A stretch of DNA of 64,000 nt, from assembly GCA_033297075.1 (NCBI GenBank), contig MU858182.1, forward strand, positions 1 to 64,000, given 5' to 3'. The stretch's first letter is position 1; every line of letters starts with the position of its first letter. Positions 27,432 to 38,568 of the stretch are shown here, piece by piece. The translations under genes and the position numbers were made by a program. The notes below the pieces were generated by a model. It saw only the letters and a program-made list of their open reading frames with translations. It ran no database searches and had not been told where the DNA came from. Source of the stretch: Rhypophila decipiens. Taxonomy: Eukaryota > Ascomycota > Sordariomycetes > Sordariales > Naviculisporaceae.

Positions 27432-28507
27432 ATGGATAAAATCGCACAACTCTGGGACGTTGTCCCTCAGAGCATCCAATGGGCTCTTGCAGGTCTTGGT
27501 GCATGGTACGCTGTTAAGGGAGTGTCGTCCATTCTGCAATTTGTCCTTGAGACGTTCCTGCTCAGCGGAACAAATGTGAGTAGAGAGATGCTCTTTGACC
27601 TTGCCATTTGACCTTGGCATATCACAGGTGACTGACTTTGCGTTTCAACCAGCTTCGCAAGTATGGCAAGAAGGGTACTTGGGCCGTCGTCACAGGCGCA
27701 TCCGATGGTCTCGGCAAAGAATTCGCTCTCCAGCTCGCCTCCAAGGGCTTCAACGTCGTCCTCGTCTCCCGCACCCAGTCCAAACTCGAGACCCTCGCCA
27801 AGGACATCGAGCAAAAGTATGCCGGCGTGCAGACCAAGGTCCTGGCCATGGACTTCTCCGAGGACAAGGCCTCCGACTACGAGCGTCTCGGCCAGCTCCT
27901 CCAGGGCCTTGACGTTGGCATCCTCATCAACAATGTCGGCCAGTCCCACAGCATTCCGGTTCCTTTCCTCGAGACCGACGCCCAGGAGCTCCAGAGCATC
28001 GTCAACATCAACGTGCTGGGCACTCTCAAGGTCACCAAGCTGGTCGCTCCCCTCCTGACCCAGCGCAAGAAGGGCCTGATCATTACCATGGGATCCATGG
28101 CCGGCGTCACCCCCACCCCGCTCCTCGCCGTCTACAGCGGCAGCAAGGCTTTCCTCCAACACTGGAACACCGCCATGGCCCAGGAACTCAAGCCCCAGGG
28201 CGTCGACTCTTACCTGGTCATCAGCTACCTTGTCACCACTGCCATGAGCAAGGTCCGCCGCACAAGCTTGTTGATCCCCAACCCCAAGCAGTTCGTCCGC
28301 GCAGCCCTCGGCAAGGTCGGCCTTGGTTTCACCGAGACGTTCCCTTATACCTATACGCCCTTCTGGAGCCACAACGTTTTCCGATATCTGATTGACCAGA
28401 CCATTGGCCTCTACAGCGGCTTCCTCCTCTGGCAAAACCACAGTATGCACATCGATATTCGTCGCCGTGCTCTCAAGAAGGCCGCCCGGGAGGCAAAGAA
28501 GCAGTGA
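27432..28507 (+). CDS. Very-long-chain 3-oxoacyl-CoA reductase (ketoreductase, IFA38/KAR type)
   Basis: Exons 27432-27575 and 27653-28507 give 332 residues. An N-terminal hydrophobic helix ([20 protein letters not shown]) is followed by an SDR domain. The cofactor motif is TGASDGLG (residues 62-69), then [13 protein letters not shown], a [19 protein letters not shown] catalytic region, and [15 protein letters not shown]. It ends in a Lys-rich tail ([10 protein letters not shown]) fitting ER membrane residence. It catalyses the first reduction in ER fatty-acid elongation. The intron separates the membrane anchor from the catalytic domain. High codon bias produces a long antisense ORF that I do not count as a gene. 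Confidence 0.93.
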
Positions 28508-29633
28508 GGGTGAGGACAGCGAAGGCAAATTTTCTTGTCATCAATATTACCTCGTCCCCCGAGGCCTGGCCAGGGATAGCTAGTACCAATAGTGGTTTAT
28601 TCAAAAACTGCAGCCCCCGAGTTTAGCGATGATACATGGCGCAAATGTCTAGTGGTAAAACCTGACTGCGTCGGCAGAGGCAGGCGTGGGATTCATTCTT
28701 GGGGACTGGGTTACAGTTCATTCAATGTGCTTTTGGTCGGCGGTTCACGAGTAGGTGTCTACATTCGGATGGACTGCAATTAGGATGGAATTTAAGGGAC
28801 ACTTTAATATCATTAGCTAGATTCGATCAAATGATGAATTTTACCACAACTTTATTTGCATCTTGCGTCTCTCTTAAGCGTATGAGAGGGAGGTGTATAT
28901 GCATAAAGACTCAACTTTGAGACATATGGCAATTCTTTACAAGCCCCTCTTGGTGTTGTTTTGTCTTGTATCCTGACTACTAGACATGCCGAAATATTCT
29001 CATTAATGCGCTAAAGGGACTGGTAATATGGATACAAAAGAAGCTTAAAAAGCTTATAAAGTGAAATTGGTCGAACTGTTCTGTTTGCGTTCTTTTAACA
29101 CGCGTTTGCATTGAAGTTCACACCCCATTTTCCAATCTTTTTCGAACCTCCTGAATTGCCTCTTCAACTTCTTTGGGGCCTTATCGATAAGAGCTCGCCC
29201 TGAGTGGACCCGGGCCGTTGTGGACCCCGGTCCCCGTTCAACCGTGCGAGGTTTAGCTTGCCTCTAGCGCGGGCGCGTTCGCGTCGGTCTGCAAGAGTTT
29301 GGGTCAGAATCAAGTTGCGGTCGCAGTGCTGGGTGCCAATGATCCTTGTCCTCCAAAAATTGTTTATCAACGGCCCATCAATCGAGCACGCCTAGCTATC
29401 GTCAAACGAGTTATTTGCTTCTTACGACCGACCACGATCGTATCGGCGAAGCCCCGGGTACCATTATACATTTCATGGTGCAAAAATTGCTGGCGACAGA
29501 GCTTGTGTCTGGAAAAGACTGGTGGGGAGGAGAGCTTGTGGGAGCAGTCGACTTGGCTACCTAGAAACAAAACCCACGATAGCCGATTCTCTTTCTTCGA
29601 CCCGAACAACACGAACCGGAACGTTGCCTCACA
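28508..29633. other. Intergenic spacer
   Basis: About 1.1 kb between co-directional genes. AT-rich from 28790 to 29100. A tRNA-like stretch at 28640-28720 did not hold up (see rejected items). The last 200 bp serve as promoter and 5' UTR of the nucleoporin gene. Confidence 0.5.
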
Positions 29634-32600
29634 ATGAATCCGGTAACGCCAATGCGCCAGATTCCTGGCGCATTTCTCAACACCCCCGCGCCCCAGGGCG
29701 CCAACACTGTCCAGCGTCGATTGAACTTTGGCGAGACGACGGGCTCGACGGCGACATCTAGACTGGGAAACATGACGGGATCTCGTGCGCTTGTCGGCAG
29801 TAATGCTGCCGACCTCGCTGCAGTCAACCCCGTACCAGCGCCCGCTCAACGAGAGGAGTTGCCGCCCGTGGTAAAAGCTGCCCAGTGCGTCAACCAGACA
29901 CTGCAGCAAGACGAGAGCTACCCTGATCTCGACTCTTACTGCAGACGTAAGTAGTCTTCCAAGAATCCGACTGCGAGCAGTATACCTAACTTCCTCACAG
30001 TTGGCGGATCCTCTGACCATGATCTTCAACCCGCTGGCTCATCCTGGGCGCCATTCCAGAGAGGCGCATCCTTCGCTATTCCCGACCAAGTCTTTACCCT
30101 CCTTAACAATGGGGAAGTGCACACGCGCCTGGGACTCTTTGCCAGCATCAACTATGCCTGGGCTTCGATCGACAGCTCTCTCTTTCTCTGGGACTACACC
30201 CACCCCAACCCAGAGCTCATTGGCTACGAGGAGGCAACGCATACCATCACAGCTGTTGCTTTAGTTCCACCGAAACCCGATGTGTTTGTCAAGAGCATCA
30301 CTCACATTCTTGTTGTCGCTACTACTTCAGAAGTCATCTTGCTTGGTTTGGCGGCGAGCTCAACCCCAGCCGGGACAAAGACCGTCTCGCTCTATCAGAC
30401 CAAAATGTCGGTTCACCGCGGAAGCAGCGATGTTAGTCTCATCGTTGGTACTGCGAAAGGGCGCATTTTTTTGGGCGGCGACAGCGACACGGACATCTAC
30501 GAGCTATTTTACCAGCAGGAAGAGCGGTGGTTCTCCAGCAGATGTTACAAGGTCAACCACACCCATCCTGGTTGGACCTCGGTCGTCCCCAGTCTCCCGG
30601 CGCCCAACATCTTTGGCTCTCGGTCACACGAGTACCTGCTCAAAATCGTGGTCGACGATACTCGGAATCTTGTCTACTCGCTTTCCAGCCAATCGACCAT
30701 CAGGACCTACCACATGGAGAGCGCGGATAAGCTGACCAAGGTCATCGAGAAGGACAAAGTCAGCTGCCTCCGGGACATCACGCACATGCTCGAACTGAGA
30801 CAGGGCGGTAGCAATCTCTTGAATGACAGGATCTCGATTGTATCACTAAGCCCGATTTCCTCGACCGAGGCTTCCAAGCTCCATCTCATGGCGCTTACCA
30901 ACACAGGATGCCGCCTGTTTCTGAGCGCCACTAGTTCGGCCTCGTACATGGTGGGTGCGTCTAACAGCCTCGCTCCCCAAAGCATGCAGGTCCAGTTCGT
31001 CAAGTTTCCTCCCAAGGAACAGGCTGCGCGGGCTGGCAGCTCTGCAGCAGCGAGGGATGCTGGTTATGATTACACTTCAACAGCTCTCAATCCGAGCGCA
31101 TTTGGCTATCGGTTCGCGCCTGGATTCTTCTTCGATGTCGTTCGCAAGAACCCAGGCACAGGTGAAGACAATCTTTTCGTCTCGGCACCCGATACCGGCA
31201 GAATCAAGATTACTAGTCCTGCTTCTGCCCTGAAGTATTACGAGCAGGGAACATGGATCGAATTTGATCGAAACTGCGTAGTGCTCGACATAGGAATGAC
31301 TACCAGCCCATTCAAGGCCGGGAGCCAACCACTCGGGTTTGGAAACGAGCTCGCCGTTCAGTTTGACCAGGTTCCTGGGGAGTTCGCGGTACTTACTAAT
31401 ACTGGCGTACATGTTGTTCGCCGTAGGAGACTGGTCGACATTTTCGCCGCTGCGATTAGGAATGCACCTGGCGATGAAGGCCTCGAGAAGGAAATGCGCA
31501 AATTCATCAGCCAATATGGGCGGGTCGAATCGATCTCTGCTGCTTTGGCCGTGGCGTGCGGCCAGGGAAGCGAGCTACGCACTGGTACCAGCAGAGCGGT
31601 AGACCAGGCCACCGAGGACAGGGCCCGCAACGCCTTTGTGGACTTTGGCGGTCAGCCCACTGTTGCCGAGACGGACGGCAACACCATCACGGCCGAGTCG
31701 GTACGCCTTTCCTCACGACACGACGCCCTCGCTCTGTACCTTACCCGTCTCATCCGGCAGCTATGGAAGGCAAAGGTTGTGGAGGTCAAGACCGACAAGG
31801 CCAGCGGTGCACTGACTGTCAAGTCGACAATCACATCGGCCAAGCTGACGTCGGTGCAAGAAAATATCGAGCGCCTCAGGAACTTTCTCGAGGCCAACAA
31901 GAGCCTCATCCAGGGCCTGGCTGGACCCTCGGACAGACTTTCCAGCAGACAGGACGAGATTGCTCTGCAAAAGGAACACCAAGCGCTCCACAGTCTGCGG
32001 AAGCTCATGACGAGCATATCAGAAGGCATCTCGTTCGTTCAGATGCTCTTTGACGAGCGCGTGACGGACATCTTTACTCGCCTCGACGTCAAGGCTCAGG
32101 AGCAGCTTCGCAACCTCACGTACGAGAGCCTATTCTCCCAGGAGCCGGGCAAAGAGCTCGCCAAGGTCCTAGTAAAGGCCATTGTTAATCGCAATATTGC
32201 TAGCGGCTCTAATGTCGAGACGGTGGCCGATGCACTACGACGGAGATGCGGAAGCTTCTGCTCGCCCGATGACGTTGTCATCTTCAAGGCCCAGGAGCAA
32301 CTACAGCGTGCAAGCGAGCATGCCAAGACGCCGAATGTCCTTCGCACCCTGCTGGCCGAGAGTCTTCGTTTGTTCGAGCAGGTTGCTGGCAGTCTTACCA
32401 TGGCTAACCTCCAAGGTGCTGTCGAGCAATACATCGAGCTGAAGTACTACGCCGGCGCCATCCAGCTGTGTTTGACTGTTGCGCGGCAGAAGGATCGGGG
32501 CAATACAGCACTGACGTGGGTCAATGACGGCAAGCCAGCCAACGACCCGAGCCAAAAGGCCTTTGATGCCCGCAAGGCTTGCTATGCGCTCATTCACAAT

Positions 32601-34033
32601 GTCCTGGACCACCTCGAGACGTCTTTCGGGGCCGAGCCAGAGATGGTTGACGGCCGGCCGACGCTGGCAGCCACGAAGCGAATGGAGGCCTACAGTGTAG
32701 TGAATGACTCGGACGACGAGGTGTTCCATTTCGACCTGTACGATTGGTACATCGAGAAGAAGTGGACCGAGAGAATCCTCAATGTTGACTCGCCTCACGT
32801 CATTACTTATCTCAGGCGGCTGGCGGCGACTGACGCGCGCCATGCGGATCTCTTGTGCCGCTTCTACACCCATCGCAGTCGCTTCTTTGAGGCTGCCCAG
32901 GTCCAGGCTGATCTTGCCAAGTCCGAGTTTGCCTTTGGCATCAAGGAGCGGATAACACTTCTCAGCCGGGCCAAGGCTAATGCCAGCGTTCCTACCACGG
33001 GTGTCAGTCGACAGGAGCAGCAGCTTCTCCTTCACGAGGCGACTGAGCTGCTTGATGTTGCCCACATACAGGACGACCTGCTCGAGAGGTTGAGAGTCGA
33101 CTCGCGGATCCCGGACGAGAAGATGGCGGAAATTGAGGAGAAGTTGAATGGTCCCATCCAGGGACTCAGTGAGGTAAATAACTCGTTGCCTCATATCATC
33201 ATATCACTTGCGAACAAGTCACTAACTACTACTGCCAACAGCTTTTCAACGACTTCGCCGACCAGGCAGGTTACCACGACCTGTCTCTCCTGATCTACCA
33301 CGCAGCCGACTTCCAGAATCCCCGCGTGATTGCCGAGACGTGGGAGCAGCTCATCAACGACGCGCACTTTGAGAACGAGCAGAAGCGGGAGGCCTGGCGG
33401 TTACATAGGAGAAGACAGCCTATTCCCGCTGGCGTCGAGGTGCCGTTGTCTGAGCCGCCCATGCCCTACGAGTCCGTCTCGACTTCTATCCAGACTATTG
33501 CCCACCGGACGTCGCTGGACAGCCTCATCTTCCCCGTCGACACCTTGTTGCCGCTCGTCTGCTCATATGCAGTAAACAACAGCCAAGACGCTTCCATCGG
33601 CGCGGACCCCTCGTGGCCGGTGGTCTTGTTCCTCCAGCTGGGTGTCCCCCACTCGCTCGTTATTCGCGTGCTAGAGAGTGTATTCGACACGCACGAGGCG
33701 CCCTTTACCGGTCGACGGAGAAAGAATGTAGTCCAGTGGATCGATACCGCCGTGGAGTCTTGGGTGCGCGAGGTCGAGAGACGGGGAGGCGGTGCGGCTC
33801 TGGCGACCAAGGGCGAGGAGAGCTCGCTTACGGGGTGGGTGAGGGAGTTATTGGGCCGTGCGGACGAGGCGCTCACGCAGATTGCGAATTCGGGGTCTGT
33901 TCGGGCTGGTACGCCCGAGGCGGAGGAATTGATGGCGATTAGGAGGAATAATGCGGCGTTGAGGAGGCAGGTTGACGTTATTGCCCAGCAGGCGGAGAAT
34001 AACCTTGGTGCAAGTTTGTTTACGGGTAGATAG
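29634..34033 (+). CDS. Nucleoporin Nup155/Nup170 (inner ring of the nuclear pore)
   Basis: Exons 29634-29946, 30001-33173 and 33242-34033 join in phase to 1425 residues, the usual size of this family. The N-terminal region is low complexity (TPMRQIPGAFLNTPAPQGAN). A beta-propeller begins around residue 120, with FAIPDQVFTLLNNGEVHTRL, YAWASIDSSLFLWDYTHPN and WTSVVPSLP. The rest is an alpha-helical solenoid with GYHDLSLLIYHAADF and LLPLVCSYAVN near the C-terminus. Family role: a scaffold linking the pore's inner ring to the membrane and other nucleoporins. Both introns are short and lie near the gene ends. Confidence 0.95.
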
Positions 34034-34467
34034 ATAGGCGTAGGCATAGGGAGTAAGTAGGAGTAGGTGTTAATATTGTGATAGACATGTGTTGCTGCTG
34101 AGAGAAAAAGCGTGCTTGTTGGAGATGTTGAGGCGCTTGGATTGGGAATTGAGGCGCCTAGGAAGCAAGGAACTGAATAATAAAGCAATTATATGTACAC
34201 GGCCCCTTTTTCACACGTAATACAACCTGTTAATTGCTGGCAGCTGGCTTTTAAAATCAACCGACGGTATGTCTTCTTATGCCAAGGAGAGATGCTCGAG
34301 CATTTCAGTAACTCCTCTCTTTCCCTCTTTCTTTTGTTTCTCGACTCAAATCTGATCGTCAGTCAACCACCGCTGCATCCTTTTTCTGCCAAGCAGACAA
34401 GATCCAGAGCCCCAAGCAACCTGACAAGCCATTATACATGCTCCCCGGGCCAGCATTCTCAGGCACA
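34034..34467. other. Convergent intergenic region
   Basis: 3' flanks of the nucleoporin gene and of the first coiled-coil family member. Nothing else seen. Confidence 0.5.
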
Positions 34468-35133
34468 TCAGATTAATCGTCCCCTCTTTGCCGGTGGTTC
34501 TGAGTCCTCCAACGCTTTTATCGACTTATCGCTATCAACGTCCTCGTCCGAGTCGGAGGAGCTGTAATGATGGACTTGTTGGGATGCGAGTCGTTTGCAT
34601 CCCTCATTCGGCGGGGGAGAAGGAGCTAATTTTCTGAAGCCCGGTTTTCGTCTACCAAATGTAAATTGTATCGCAGGAGGCTTGCATTTCTCCTCCTTTT
34701 CATGCTTCTGCTGGTAGTCCAGTTGCTTGATGATAGGATTCTCCTCCTCCCCGCTTCTATTATTCTCGATGATAGCTCCAGAGGAGGCATCATCCATTGT
34801 TCTGTTGTTAGAAAAGAGACCATTCTTACGCCACGGCGAATCGAGAGAGTGTGAATTCTCATCCTTTTGCACCGTCTCGGATGATGACAGGTCCATGTCT
34901 TCCTTGCTCATCTCCGCCATCATACCCTTGACACGTTTCTCTAGATCCAGCATCGTGCCAAAGAGGATGTTTATCCGTTTGGTTGTTCGTGTGACGAATC
35001 TTAGGTGGCGTCTTTGTCGGACCCGCACACAGACTTCCATTTATCCTATCTCTTCCTTGATTTCGTCGATTTCCTCTTGTAAGTGTTCGAGGACTTGGAC
35101 GGACCTGCCGCTGTTTATTGATCTTGACGCCAT
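34468..35133 (-). pseudogene. Coiled-coil family member A, interrupted by an in-frame TAA
   Basis: Reads MASRSINSGRS, then a helical stretch (VLEHLQEEIDEIKEEIG), then a TAA at 35043-35041. After it the same frame continues for 190 codons with another helix (GTMLDLEKRVKGMMAEMSK) and a Ser/Asp-rich tail ending PPAKRGRLI. The basic end could be a nuclear signal. No splice pair removes the stop. A single C-to-T change in CAA (CpA context) explains it. The downstream part could still be translated from the ATG at 35040. Not a family I recognise. Architecture, strand and neighbourhood place it with the genes at 35.7-40 kb. Confidence 0.6.
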
Positions 35134-35374
35134 GCTCTTGAAATTGAGGGATTGACTGGTTGGTTTTGCTTCGTTATTTGGCGAACTGGTAAGTAAGTAA
35201 GGTACCTGCTTACAAATAGTGGAAAGGGCTGTGAGTTGACGAGGAGACATACATACATGAATATGGCAGTGTATTAGGTATTGTTGCGTGGCTTGGTAAC
35301 TACCAGTGGGGAGCCATAAATCTGCTCACGTGCAGGCGGTTAGAGAAGAATGTCGGTGACTAGCTGCGGATGGG

Positions 35375-35500
35375 CGACCCTAGTATGCTGGTCAATATAT
35401 CAGATGAGCACAAAGAGGCCGTAGCATGTTCGCCAACCAGGTAGGTTACTCGTAGAACTTTCTTGGGGAAAGAAAGAGGACAATGAGATTGTGCCTAGGT
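35375..35500. repeat. Upstream block, copy 1 (before member A)
   Basis: Shares TGGTCAATATATC (35389-35401) and ATGTTCGCCAACC (35426-35438), plus scattered flanking identity, with 36668-36800. In both places it lies upstream of a minus-strand family member, which suggests a duplicated promoter region. Confidence 0.6.
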
Positions 35501-35669
35501 AAGCAAAGCACGTTGGTGATGAAATTACCAGGCAGACAAACATCCTTACATTCAGATGGCTGTAAAAACATCATGACATGATGCTCGTCTAGTCTTGATA
35601 AAAAAAAAAGAAATACTCGTTCATTACATTAAATAATGTCTTTACTTCTCCTTTTTTTGTCTATAAGAG

Positions 35670-36437
35670 TCAACATCTAGTATTAATGGGTGATAAAGGC
35701 AGGCGAAATCCACGATCCTCGTCATACTGAACAATCTTTTCAATTTCTTCCCTCAGCATGTGCATGTCCTGCTGATACTGTTGCGTTTGTTCGTCCTCTC
35801 GGTCCGCACGACCTTCTTTCTCCTCGCTTTCATTGTCACGCTCTGAGCCTGAATCCTCGAGAACCGTAAGATACTCGCCACAACTTCCACAGGTGAAGTG
35901 ATATTCCCCTCTCATTGCCTCGTGAGGTAACCGTGTATGCTCAAACATCGACATGCCGCAGGAGTCACACTTCTGGCGGATGAGACTACCTGCTTGGCAG
36001 CCATAATCGGTACTTGCAGTTGATGACCTTTCCCTCGTCGAGTCCTTGTCCATCTCCATTTCCGTCGGTGACTGCTCCTGTAGCGGGGAGTCCTCTTCAC
36101 TTTTTTCAACCATCAGAAACGACACGCTTCGCACCAAGTACGACACGTTCCGCTCTAGACCAACGATCCTGTCCTTAAGGCCACTAATCTCGTCGTGGTC
36201 GAACAAGGACATTACGTTCTCCTCTAGACCACCGATCCTGTCCTCCAGGCCATCAATCCGGTCGTCGAGATCTTTGAACGTTTCTTGCCGGAAGCGTCTC
36301 AATTGACTTTCTGTTAGTGTTAGTTTGGACCGGCGATCCTCGGCGTCCTTCCAGAAGTGGTCGAGTATGGACATGGATTGTTGATCGAAGGCGGTTGTTT
36401 TGTCGCGGGAGTACGGATGGGTTCGTACTGGCGCCAT
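35670..36437 (-). CDS. Coiled-coil/zinc-ribbon protein of the local family (member B)
   Basis: Single-exon ORF of 255 residues, function unknown. Residues about 56-100 hold repeated units of the form DRIDGLEDRIGGLEENV, a coiled coil. Residues 157-186 carry two Cys pairs, CDSC and CGSC, 22 residues apart, with His near by (EYHFTCGSCGEYL), a likely zinc ribbon. An acidic stretch (SEEKEGRADREDEQ) and a final helix follow. The start MAPVRTHPY is the first ATG. The ORF is intact and typical in base composition. It sits between interrupted members on the same strand. Zinc binding is inferred from ligand spacing only. Confidence 0.7.
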   Translation of the reverse strand: MAPVRTHPYSRDKTTAFDQQSMSILDHFWKDAEDRRSKLTLTESQLRRFRQETFKDLDDRIDGLEDRIGGLEENVMSLFDHDEISGLKDRIVGLERNVSYLVRSVSFLMVEKSEEDSPLQEQSPTEMEMDKDSTRERSSTASTDYGCQAGSLIRQKCDSCGMSMFEHTRLPHEAMRGEYHFTCGSCGEYLTVLEDSGSERDNESEEKEGRADREDEQTQQYQQDMHMLREEIEKIVQYDEDRGFRLPLSPINTRC

Positions 36438-36667
36438 TTTTGAAGGTTAAGGATCTCGGTTGGCTCCTGGTGTATCATTAGAGTTTTAGTATGGATGTGG
36501 ATCTAGTTCCCGTTTACCGACGGTAGCCACTAAGGGACGACTAAAGACCTACTTGAGATCAGTGGTAGATATGGTGCAAGAGAAGAACTGGTTGAGTTAA
36601 CACTGTAAAACGAAGTGCACTCAAGTGTAAACGATGAGAACCAAGAGTTTGAGAAACTGAGGAGGGA

Positions 36668-36800
36668 TGCCCTGGGTACGTTGGTCAATATATCCACACA
36701 AATCACAAAGAAGACCAAGCAGTATGTTCGCCAACCTAGTGGGCCGATCATAGAACGGTCTAGGAGACGAACACAAGTATAATGAAACCATGCCAAAGGG
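36668..36800. repeat. Upstream block, copy 2 (before member B)
   Basis: Partner of 35375-35500. TGGTCAATATATC is at 36682-36694 and ATGTTCGCCAACC at 36724-36736. The spacing differs by 5 nt from the other copy, so the copies have diverged by substitutions and small indels. Confidence 0.6.
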
Positions 36801-36947
36801 CCTTTGTGAGTGAGTGAGGTAAGATCTGACTCAAGATCTCTACCCTTGAGAATGATCTGGGGGACATGCAGTCTATACTTGAGAATCCTCACTTTATTGC
36901 AGGAAAAAAAGACCCCCTGGCTACATAAAGCCCAGGCAGGAATATTA

Positions 36948-37700
36948 TCACCCCAGCTGGAACGACAAGCTCGCCTTGCCACCCCGGCCCCTAGGTGGAG
37001 TATACACAGCGGTATACTTCTTCCTCCTCTCTTCCTTATTATCCGTATTCTCTTTCTTTAGCAGTTTCTCCTGTGCATTCTTCTTCTGTTCCGGTAGCTC
37101 TGTTTCTTCTGCCGCCTCCTCCTTCTCCAACAGCTCTTTGTTCTCATCTAACCGCTCCTTAAGCTTTTGTTTTTCTTCTTTTTTTAGACGCTGTTTTCGT
37201 ATCCCTTCCCGCCGCCTCTGTGACCTCTCCTTTTCCGTTCCAAAACCAGTAGTATATCGATCCCGATCCTCGATTATCCAGTCGTAGCAATCTTCATCCG
37301 AGTCGGTATCCCCCTGCTTCTTCACTTCATCATCCTCCAACGACGTGCCACATGATGGACAGCGCTTACCCACCGACTTGACGCCGAAGCCCCAGTGCTT
37401 CTCACTCGCGAGCCGACTCAGAGATTCGACCTCTAATTTCAGAATTGTGATGTTCTCATCTAGATCGGAGACCGTGTGTGAGAGTGTATCTGTAGGTTCA
37501 GCTGTCTTGTTGGGTGTGTGTCCATGTCGCGGGGTAAATCTGCTCGTGGGTGTATGATCAAGTTTGTTCTGTGCCTGCTTCTGCCGGACTTGAGCCCTCA
37601 AATCAGTCAGGTTGTTTCTGACTTGGTCGATTTGGTCTTGGAGGTGGGCGATCGTTTTGTCCCTCTCGAGGAGGTCAGCAAACGTGGGCGTGTACGTCAT
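36948..37700 (-). CDS. Coiled-coil protein of the local family (member C)
   Basis: Single-exon ORF of 250 residues. N-terminal helix IAHLQDQIDQVRNNLTDLRA, a second helix TVSDLDENITILKLEVESLS, then one Cys pair (KRCPSCGTSLEDD, residues 114 and 117). A long Lys/Glu-rich helix spans about residues 155-228, and the end is basic, YTPPRGRGGKAS. Function unknown. The single CxxC could be half of a metal site, completed by dimerisation or by C138, or a remnant of the ribbon seen in member B. The ORF is intact and starts at the first ATG. Confidence 0.65.
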   Translation of the reverse strand: MTYTPTFADLLERDKTIAHLQDQIDQVRNNLTDLRAQVRQKQAQNKLDHTPTSRFTPRHGHTPNKTAEPTDTLSHTVSDLDENITILKLEVESLSRLASEKHWGFGVKSVGKRCPSCGTSLEDDEVKKQGDTDSDEDCYDWIIEDRDRYTTGFGTEKERSQRRREGIRKQRLKKEEKQKLKERLDENKELLEKEEAAEETELPEQKKNAQEKLLKKENTDNKEERRKKYTAVYTPPRGRGGKASLSFQLG

Positions 37701-38020
37701 TTCTTCTTCTTGTGGTTGCGGATACTGGTCTATTTCGGGTATGGTGTACAGCTAGCTACCTTGGGTCATGATCTGGAATATTAGTAGTGCGCACAGTTGA
37801 ATCTATCAACAGATCAACTGGAAAAGGATGAAGCATATCTGTTGACTAGATAGCTTGTGGAATGCCTACATGACGCACATCATGAAGCGGTCACGATTGT
37901 TGTGGTCAATTATGATCTTGATTCATTCCCGACAAAGAGTAAATACCACCATATCATGCCCCATGCATTATGCCTCATACCTCATACCTCCGTAATCAAC
38001 TCTGAGATGTCAGTCCTTAC
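37701..38020. other. Short intergenic region within the family cluster
   Basis: Promoter side of member C and 3' flank of member D. CATACCTC/CATGCC-rich around 37955-37990. No gene. Confidence 0.45.
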
Positions 38021-38568
38021 TCACGTAGCCAACTCCTGTATGTATTCTTCCAGAACCTCCGCAGCAGTACTATCGTCAACACCAGCATTACCACCACCAG
38101 CTGTTTCCTCATCCCTGTCAGAAGCCTGCTGTGCAGAAACCCCGGCTGCTTGATCCTGCCCCAGACCCAGACTTTGCTTCACCTCTTGCAAATAACATTA
38201 CACCCTCTTCATACTCTCCTCGTCATCCTTCCGCCACTCGCGATAATCGTGAAGACCTCCGTCAAGCCCCCCAGGACATCGCCCATTTGACTAGTCATGC
38301 CAAGGAGAAGGTGAACCCGCTCATCGATGGTCTTGTCTGTAATTGCTTGTAGTTTCTTCTTCATCTTGGTGAATTACGGTATTAGAGTTTCTACTAGGTG
38401 GAAACTCTTTTGGGCTTGGGCCGAGGCATCCTCTATCTCTGCGTCGTCGCTACCCGAAACTTCGAGGCTCCTGATAGACATCGGAGACAACGACATCGGT
38501 TCCCTGTTCGAGCGTTGTTCCTCGCCACTTGATGTGTAATGCGGGGGATTGGGGGCTTTTGTTGACAT
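38021..38568 (-). pseudogene. Coiled-coil family member D, two nonsense codons and a frameshift
   Basis: Starts MSTKAPNPPHYTSSGEE. It runs 64 codons to a TAA at 38376-38374, then continues in frame as a helix (FTKMKKKLQAITDKTIDER...MGDVLGG). Near a run of six G on the minus strand the protein-like frame shifts. It continues as DYREWRKDDEESMKRV, a second TAA at 38200-38198, CYLQEVKQSLGLGQDQAAG, an acidic Gly/Ala-rich stretch and EVLEEYIQELAT before TGA at 38023-38021. Both TAA codons are one C-to-T step from CAA. The combined order (charged N-terminus, coiled coil, acidic tail) resembles the neighbours. Confidence 0.55.

Noticed and set aside
27467..28528. A 353-codon minus-strand ORF across the ketoacyl-CoA reductase gene
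   Set aside because: It is exactly antisense to a well-supported SDR. Its Gly/Leu/Glu/Val-rich composition is what strong codon bias produces on the opposite strand.
28640..28720. A tRNA-like stretch (TAGTGGTAAAAC, later GGGATTCATTC)
   Set aside because: A-box- and B-box-like pieces are present, but the acceptor and anticodon stems do not pair well. At most a decayed fragment.
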